The notes under the pieces are model-generated. The model saw only the letters and a list, made by a program, of their open reading frames with translations. It made no database searches and was not told the origin of the DNA. A program made the position numbers and the translations under genes. A DNA stretch of 64,000 bases from Dendrosporobacter quercicolus (GTDB lineage: Bacteria; Bacillota; Negativicutes; DSM-1736; Dendrosporobacteraceae): contig NZ_FNHB01000001.1 in assembly GCF_900104455.1 (NCBI RefSeq), forward strand, positions 186,001-250,000, in the 5' to 3' direction. Positions 59,048 to 64,000 of the stretch are shown here, piece by piece. How positions within the stretch are numbered: position 1 is the first letter of the stretch; each line of letters starts with the position of its first letter.

Positions 59048-61012
59048 ATGAAAACAATTGTCGCCCAGCACCGTGGATTCTGTTATGGGGTAAAACGGGC
59101 CGTAGAAATGGCGCAGGGCTGTATTCACTGTGCCGTACCAACTTATACGCTTGGCCCGATCATTCATAATCCTCAAATGGTTGGCCGTTTGGCTGCCAAG
59201 GGGATTGGCATGGCGAATACGCTGGAAGAAATTGCCCGGGGAACGGTAATTATCCGCTCCCACGGTGTTGGCCCGGACATTTATCAGGCGGCGCAGGCCA
59301 GAGGTCTGCAAATTGTGGACGCCACCTGCCCGCATGTGCAGAAGGCCCAACAGGCTGCTAAAAAGTTGGCTGGGCAAGGCTATCATGTCGTCATTATCGG
59401 TGAGAAGCGGCATCCTGAGGTGAAAAGCATTTTTGAATGGTCAGGCAATAAAGCTCAAATCATCGAAACTGTTGATGAAGCCCGCGAGCTGCCGTTTCAG
59501 GAGCGGTTAGGGGCCGTGGCGCAAACGACGTTTGCCGGGGATGCTTTCCAGGCAATTGTTGAAGTGCTTGCCACTAAAACGAATGATTTCAAAATTGAAC
59601 GGACGATTTGCACCGCTACTGATTTACGGCAGCAGGCGGCGCTTGCATTGGCCGCCAAAGTTGATATCATGCTGGTCATTGGCGGCAGAAACAGCGCCAA
59701 TACCACTCATCTTGCAGATTTATGCCTGCAGGCAGGCTGTAAGACGTACCATATTGAAACAGCAGAAGAATTGCAGCAGGAATGGTTTGCAGACGTTGAG
59801 GCGGTTGGTATAACTGCCGGGGCGTCTACGCCGGATTGGCTGATTGAGGAGGTTTATGACAAAATGCAGGAAATGAATCAATTCATGGGTGACGGTGTAA
59901 AAGAAATCAATGTAGGCGACATACTTCAGGGGAAGGTAGTAAGTATCAGGCCGGATGAGGTATTTGTCGATATTGGCTATAAAGCGGAAGGCGTTGTGCC
60001 AATTGGCGAACTCGCTTATCCTGTTCCGGAAGACACTGCCGACGTTGTAGCGGAAGGCGATCTGATCGAGGTGTATGTGAATGAAATTGATGGTAAAAAC
60101 GGTTTAATCCTATCAAAAATTAAAGCCGACAGGATTGTCGCCTGGGATAAACTGGAGACAGCTTTGGCGCAAAATGCCGTGGTCGAAGGTAAAGTCACTG
60201 AGGCGGTAAAAGGCGGCTTGCGTGTTGCCGTCTACGGCGTCCGCGGCTTCATCCCGGCATCGCACATCGAACTTAGGTATACTGAAGATTTGGCGCAGTT
60301 TGTTGGTCAGAATTTTTTATTGACGCCAATTGAGGTTGACCGGGTGAAACAGCGGGCGGTATTATCCCGCAAGCTGGTGCTGGAAGCCGAACAGCGGCAA
60401 AAGGAACAGGAAATTTTTGCAAGGCTGGCTGTTGATGATGTGCTGAGCGGTACGGTTACCAGAATTGCCGACTATGGGGCATTTATTGATATTGGCGGCA
60501 TTGATGGCCTGGCTCATATTTCGGATCTGGCGTGGGAAAGAGTGAAAACGCCTCATGATGTGGTAAGTGTCGGTGATGAAGTTAAAGTGGTCGTGACCAA
60601 AGTTGATCCTCAGGCCCGGCGAATTTCTCTCAGTTTAAAGCAGGCAACCCGCGATCCCTGGCTGGACCGGGTGGACCAGTTTACAACCGGCAGCATTGTC
60701 AAGGGCAAGGTAACGAAAATAACCAATTTCGGCGCCTTTGTGGAATTGGCCAAAGGAATTGAGGGGTTAGTCAGGCTGGCGGAGCTGGCTGAAAAAAGAG
60801 TAAGCAAAGCTGAGGAAATTGTGAGCGTTGGCCAACAGGTGAATGTTAAAATTATGGAAATTGATAAAGCGGCCAAACGGATTGCTTTAAGTATGATCAA
60901 AGCCAGCCAGGATGCCGAGCGGGCTGAATATCAGGAATTTTTGACAAAAAATACGGAAGTTGGCCTGACTTTGGGCGATCAGTTCGGCCATTTGTTTAAG
61001 CGTGAGGATTAA
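59048..61012 (+). CDS. ispH-rpsA: Fused IspH (HMBPP reductase) and ribosomal protein S1-like protein
   Basis: 654 residues. The N-terminal IspH (about 1-285) has the three Fe-S cysteines (Cys12 in GFCYGV, one in DATCPHV, one in ICTATDLRQ), so it should make IPP and DMAPP from HMBPP. The C-terminal half has four S1 RNA-binding domains (starting near residues 290, 375, 460 and 545), each with the VxGxVxxI pattern. The same fusion is known in clostridia and Negativicutes. The S1 part probably has its own job in translation; why it is fused is not known. ATG follows GGAGG. Confidence 0.93.
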   Translation: MKTIVAQHRGFCYGVKRAVEMAQGCIHCAVPTYTLGPIIHNPQMVGRLAAKGIGMANTLEEIARGTVIIRSHGVGPDIYQAAQARGLQIVDATCPHVQKAQQAAKKLAGQGYHVVIIGEKRHPEVKSIFEWSGNKAQIIETVDEARELPFQERLGAVAQTTFAGDAFQAIVEVLATKTNDFKIERTICTATDLRQQAALALAAKVDIMLVIGGRNSANTTHLADLCLQAGCKTYHIETAEELQQEWFADVEAVGITAGASTPDWLIEEVYDKMQEMNQFMGDGVKEINVGDILQGKVVSIRPDEVFVDIGYKAEGVVPIGELAYPVPEDTADVVAEGDLIEVYVNEIDGKNGLILSKIKADRIVAWDKLETALAQNAVVEGKVTEAVKGGLRVAVYGVRGFIPASHIELRYTEDLAQFVGQNFLLTPIEVDRVKQRAVLSRKLVLEAEQRQKEQEIFARLAVDDVLSGTVTRIADYGAFIDIGGIDGLAHISDLAWERVKTPHDVVSVGDEVKVVVTKVDPQARRISLSLKQATRDPWLDRVDQFTTGSIVKGKVTKITNFGAFVELAKGIEGLVRLAELAEKRVSKAEEIVSVGQQVNVKIMEIDKAAKRIALSMIKASQDAERAEYQEFLTKNTEVGLTLGDQFGHLFKRED

Positions 61013-61014
61013 CT

Positions 61015-62076
61015 GTGCGTCAGTCCAGGAAACTTGATCATATCAAATATTCACTGCAAATTGACGATGGACCAATTGCCAACAGCTTTGCCGATTTTAA
61101 GCTCATTCATCATTGCCTGCCGGATTTAGTCTGGGATGAACTGGATTTAACCTCCGCTGTTGCCGGTATTGCGCTTGCCAATCCCGTGATTATCAATGCG
61201 ATTACCGGCGGGGCTGAAGATGTTGGTGCTATTAATGCGCGGCTGGCCGAGTTTGCTAAATTTACCGGCTGTACGATGGCCGTCGGCTCGCAGTTTGCGG
61301 CGATCGAAAATCAGTCGGTAGAACCGTCTTATCGAATTATCAGGCAGATCAATCCGCAAGGAACCGTTTTCGCAAATTTAGGCGCTTATGCCAAACCGGA
61401 ACATGCCCAAAGGGCGGTTGACATGATTGAGGCCAGCGCCATTCAAATTCATCTGAATCCGGCCCAGGAAATGATGATGACTGAGGGAGACCGGGATTTT
61501 TCCGGGTATTTGCGAAATATAGCCCATATAGTTAAAACCGTTGAGGTACCGGTTATTGTTAAAGAAGTTGGCTGCGGTATTGCTCGGGAACAGGCGCAAA
61601 GTCTGGTTGATGCCGGCGTCAGGGCAATTGATGTCGGCGGGACCGGCGGAGCGAATTTTGTGGCGATTGAAGCAGCCCGGAAAAATTTCCGGCCGGAGCC
61701 GGAACTGCTGGAGTGGGGTATTCCAACGGCGATCAGCTCGGTAGAAGTGGATCAGGTATTGCCGGACAATGTTGATTTAATTGTGTCCGGCGGTATACGA
61801 ACTTCACTGGATGTTGTAAAGGCCTTGGCCTTGAATGGTAAAGCTGTTGGTTTGGCTACCCCCATTTTAAAGATGATTCAGCAGTGCGGGGTAGAACAAG
61901 CCGTGAATTGGTTTAACGGTTTTATCGAGACCGTCCAAAAATATATGGTGCTGGTAGGTGCAAAGGATATTCCGGCTTTAACGGGAGTGCCGGTGGTCAT
62001 TACCGGCTACAGCGCCCAATGGCTGACTAACCGTGGATTTAATTTAGAAAAATACGCCAACCGGTGTAAAGCATAG
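61015..62076 (+). CDS. fni: Type 2 isopentenyl-diphosphate delta-isomerase
   Basis: FMN and NADPH dependent isomerase of IPP and DMAPP. Seen: the ITGGAED motif, NPAQEMMMTEGDRDFSG region, DVGGTGGANFVAIE, and SGGIRTSLDVVKALALNG (phosphate-binding). 353 residues. GTG start two bases after ispH-rpsA ends, so the two are co-translated. With IspH it balances the IPP/DMAPP ratio. Confidence 0.95.
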   Translation: MRQSRKLDHIKYSLQIDDGPIANSFADFKLIHHCLPDLVWDELDLTSAVAGIALANPVIINAITGGAEDVGAINARLAEFAKFTGCTMAVGSQFAAIENQSVEPSYRIIRQINPQGTVFANLGAYAKPEHAQRAVDMIEASAIQIHLNPAQEMMMTEGDRDFSGYLRNIAHIVKTVEVPVIVKEVGCGIAREQAQSLVDAGVRAIDVGGTGGANFVAIEAARKNFRPEPELLEWGIPTAISSVEVDQVLPDNVDLIVSGGIRTSLDVVKALALNGKAVGLATPILKMIQQCGVEQAVNWFNGFIETVQKYMVLVGAKDIPALTGVPVVITGYSAQWLTNRGFNLEKYANRCKA

Positions 62077-62097
62077 CTCCTGCAGCTATGTTTTTTT
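62072..62097 (+). terminator. Terminator after fni
   Basis: CATAGCT/AGCTATG stem with a CCTGC loop, then seven T; the stem covers the fni stop codon. Confidence 0.9.
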
Positions 62098-62274
62098 ATC
62101 TGGCCAGACAACCTGACTGTGCACGGTTTGTTTTTCCGTATGCTGCGTTAAGCGTTGTTCCGGCTTTTCCTATTGACAGGTTCGCCTCAATATTTTTTTA
62201 TGAATTTCAATTCAGCAATCCGGGCAAGCTAAATTAACGGTAAAAAATTATTGAGGCTAAGAGGTGAATTTAGT

Positions 62275-63051
62275 ATGAACATGCCAATCGGAATGATTAC
62301 ACTATTGGTGATCGGCGTATTGGTTTATTTTGGTATTGCGCAGCGAATTCTGGATAGAATGCGTTTGACAGACAAGCAGGCTTTATTGTTCATCGTAGCA
62401 ATCGTTCTTGGCAGCTTTGTTGATATTCCGGTTATGAGTGAGCCGGTTAGCCTGACGGTAAATTTAGGCGGAGCGGTATTACCTGCCCTGCTGGCCATAT
62501 GGCTGATTTTCAGCGCCGATGAAACAGCGGAGCGAGTCAGAGCGGTAATGGCCTCTGTCTTAGTGGCGGCGGCCGTATATTTCGGCTCGCTGTATTTGCC
62601 TTATGAGCCGGAAAACATGTTTCTTGATCCTAAGTTAATATACGGCATTACCGCCGGCCTGATTGCCTACCTGGCCGGGCGGTCGCGCCGCAGTGCTTTT
62701 ATCGGCGGAACTTTAGGGATTATCTTAAGTGATTTGGTGCATCTGGCAACCATTGTCCGCCTGGGTATACCGGGAACGACGGCAATTGGCGGCGCCGGCG
62801 CTTTTGACGTGGTAGTTATTGCCGGCATTGTGGCGGTAATGATTGCCGAACTTGTCGGTGAAACCAGGGAGAAATTGCAGGGCGGTCCGGTGCTGGGGCC
62901 AAACAGGCCGGAAGGTTTGTATGAATTCAGCAAGGAATTGTCCAATAACCCGGCGAAAAAACGCAATCTAAAAGCCGTCCGCCCTGCCAGAACTGATGCT
63001 GATGCCTCCGAAAACCAGCGTTCTGAAGGAAGAGGTGAAGACAGTGAATAA
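62275..63051 (+). CDS. DUF1614-like polytopic membrane protein
   Basis: About 258 residues with about seven hydrophobic segments, LGGAVLPALLAIWLIF and GGTLGIILSDLVHLATIVRLG among them, and a basic, disordered C-terminal tail. The assignment to DUF1614 is by pattern and is tentative. Function unknown. It ends eight bases inside the spoIIP-like gene, so the two are co-translated. ATG 62275 follows GAGGTGAA; the upstream in-frame ATG is too early. Confidence 0.75.
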   Translation: MNMPIGMITLLVIGVLVYFGIAQRILDRMRLTDKQALLFIVAIVLGSFVDIPVMSEPVSLTVNLGGAVLPALLAIWLIFSADETAERVRAVMASVLVAAAVYFGSLYLPYEPENMFLDPKLIYGITAGLIAYLAGRSRRSAFIGGTLGIILSDLVHLATIVRLGIPGTTAIGGAGAFDVVVIAGIVAVMIAELVGETREKLQGGPVLGPNRPEGLYEFSKELSNNPAKKRNLKAVRPARTDADASENQRSEGRGEDSE

Positions 63052-64000
63052 AATGATCCTGATACTGGCAGTCGTACTGTTTAGCCTCTCGCTGGCCAGC
63101 TCAGGCTATACCCATCAAAGCGATCATTATTTTAATATCGTGGATGAAGCCGGCAATATTGTTTATATAACGGCGTGGGAAATGCAGGTTGGCGATGAAT
63201 GTCTGACCGCAGACAATAAGCGCTATCAGGTAACCGGCATCAGCGGCAATACTGCTCAGGCCAAATTTGTCGGTGAAATCAATTTATCGCAATATCTTGA
63301 CGAAAACCAAAAAAGTTCTTTTTGGTGGGCGGCTTTAACGCCCAGTGTGGCCGAAGCGCAAAGCAGCGGCAAGGTGGCCGTATATCATACGCATTCCGAT
63401 GAATCCTATGTTCCAACCGAGGGTGAGGAGAGTATTTTCGGCAACGGCGGAATCTATAAAGTCGGCGATGCTTTTAGCAAAGCTTTGCGGGCCAAAGGCC
63501 TTAAAACCGTTCATTCCACAGCCAAACATGATCCTCATGATAGTATGGCTTACGAACGGTCACGCCGGACAGCTTTGAATTTAATTAAAAAAGAGCAGCC
63601 TGAGGCGATCTTTGATGTTCACCGGGATGCCGTTCCGCCTGAAGTCTATAAAGGCGCAGTAAGCGGTCAGGAGGTCAGCAAGGTGCAGCTGGTTGTCGGC
63701 AAATACGGCCCGACCGGCAAGCAGATTGAAGATTACGCCTTGCAGATTAAGGCTGCTTCTGATAAACAGCATCCGGGTTTGGTAAAAGGAATTTTTTTCG
63801 CTAAGGGCGGTGATTATAATCAGGATTTGCATCCCCGCTCGATGTTAATCGAGGCTGGTTCCCATACCAATAGCCGGCAGTCTGCGGAAAAAGGCGTTAC
63901 CCTGTTTGCCGACGTGATACCCGCTGTACTGGGTAAAACGGGCGCAAATCCGGCTAATCAGGCCGGGGCCGCCGGTATTGGAACAGCCGCCGCTGGAGCT
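63044..64000 (+). CDS. spoIIP: SpoIIP-like stage II sporulation protein (3' end outside window)
   Basis: GTG start six bases after GAGGTG. An N-terminal signal/membrane helix (ILILAVVLFSLSLASSG-like, about residues 4-20) is followed by the SpoIIP domain: VAVYHTHSDESYVPTEG (metal His), FDVHRDAVPPEVYKG and EAGSHTNSRQSAEKG (second His site). About 319 residues are seen before the edge. SpoIIP is the peptidoglycan hydrolase of the engulfment machine that works with SpoIIM and SpoIID. Confidence 0.88.
   Translation, partial: MNKMILILAVVLFSLSLASSGYTHQSDHYFNIVDEAGNIVYITAWEMQVGDECLTADNKRYQVTGISGNTAQAKFVGEINLSQYLDENQKSSFWWAALTPSVAEAQSSGKVAVYHTHSDESYVPTEGEESIFGNGGIYKVGDAFSKALRAKGLKTVHSTAKHDPHDSMAYERSRRTALNLIKKEQPEAIFDVHRDAVPPEVYKGAVSGQEVSKVQLVVGKYGPTGKQIEDYALQIKAASDKQHPGLVKGIFFAKGGDYNQDLHPRSMLIEAGSHTNSRQSAEKGVTLFADVIPAVLGKTGANPANQAGAAGIGTAAAGA

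Noticed and set aside
1-64000. CRISPR arrays, tRNA/rRNA genes, prophage or transposase genes
   Set aside because: None of the expected repeat spacing, cloverleaf or coding signatures was found in any gap or frame.

Overview
The window reads as chromosomal DNA of an endospore-forming Firmicute, most likely a diderm Negativicute of the Sporomusa/Pelosinus type. Supporting signs are the dense sporulation gene content, the fused ispH-rpsA gene, adhE, several TTG/GTG starts behind strong Shine-Dalgarno sites, and moderate GC content. The genus is inference. There are no rRNA, tRNA, CRISPR, phage or transposase genes. Most of the window is core genome, with a few accessory or structured patches.

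Layout. 1-2.7 kb: the end of spoIIIA (AE to AH). 2.8-5.7 kb: an Asp23/AmaP/DUF2273 envelope-stress set, nusB, a TsaD-like protein and a tiny membrane protein. 5.8-15.1 kb: a long housekeeping operon, xseA-xseB-ispA-yuiD-dxs-tlyA-nadK-mnmM-argR-recN. 15.4-17.7 kb: spoIVB and spo0A, the latter behind a perfect Spo0A box. 17.8-20.4 kb: a small reverse gene, a Nudix hydrolase, an EndoQ-type nuclease and spoIIM. 20.5-23.0 kb: an AT-richer EamA transporter/aminotransferase pair with a palindromic operator promoter, ending at a perfect 25-bp inverted repeat. 23.1-30.0 kb: xerD, deoB, pdp, dacF and spoIIAA-spoIIAB-sigF, as in Bacillus. 30.0-36.1 kb: small proteins, dodecin and a spoVA operon carrying two unusual extra genes. 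36.2-43.4 kb: a reverse-strand lipoprotein, lysA, an M50 protease, trpS, scpAB, DUF2953, ytfJ and a Gly-rich micropeptide with a sigma-K-like promoter. 44.0-47.9 kb: adhE, a ClpP-like protease and a small reverse gene. 48.4-50.8 kb: dacB-spmA-spmB, with the spmA start inside a strong hairpin. 50.9-53.2 kb: a two-gene flavin/Fe-S redox module. 53.2-64 kb: rluB, a YhiN-type flavoprotein, aroA, cmk, plsC, ispH-rpsA, fni, a DUF1614-type protein and a truncated spoIIP-like gene.

How the genes fit together. Spo0A, SpoIIAA/AB/SigF, SpoIIM/SpoIIP, SpoIIIA, SpoIVB, SpoVA, YtfJ, SpmA/B and two penicillin-binding carboxypeptidases span sporulation from entry through engulfment, forespore feeding, dipicolinate import and cortex maturation. 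Dxs, IspH, Fni and the polyprenyl synthase belong to isoprenoid synthesis. LysA makes lysine from diaminopimelate.

The least explained content is: a dispersed family of about 155-bp imperfect-palindrome repeats (four copies, one with a central insertion); the spmA start hairpin; two long perfect inverted repeats; a catalytically dead M50-like protein and a Gln/Asn/Ser-rich protein inside spoVA; the Cys-rich redox pair; and several proteins of 32-52 residues.
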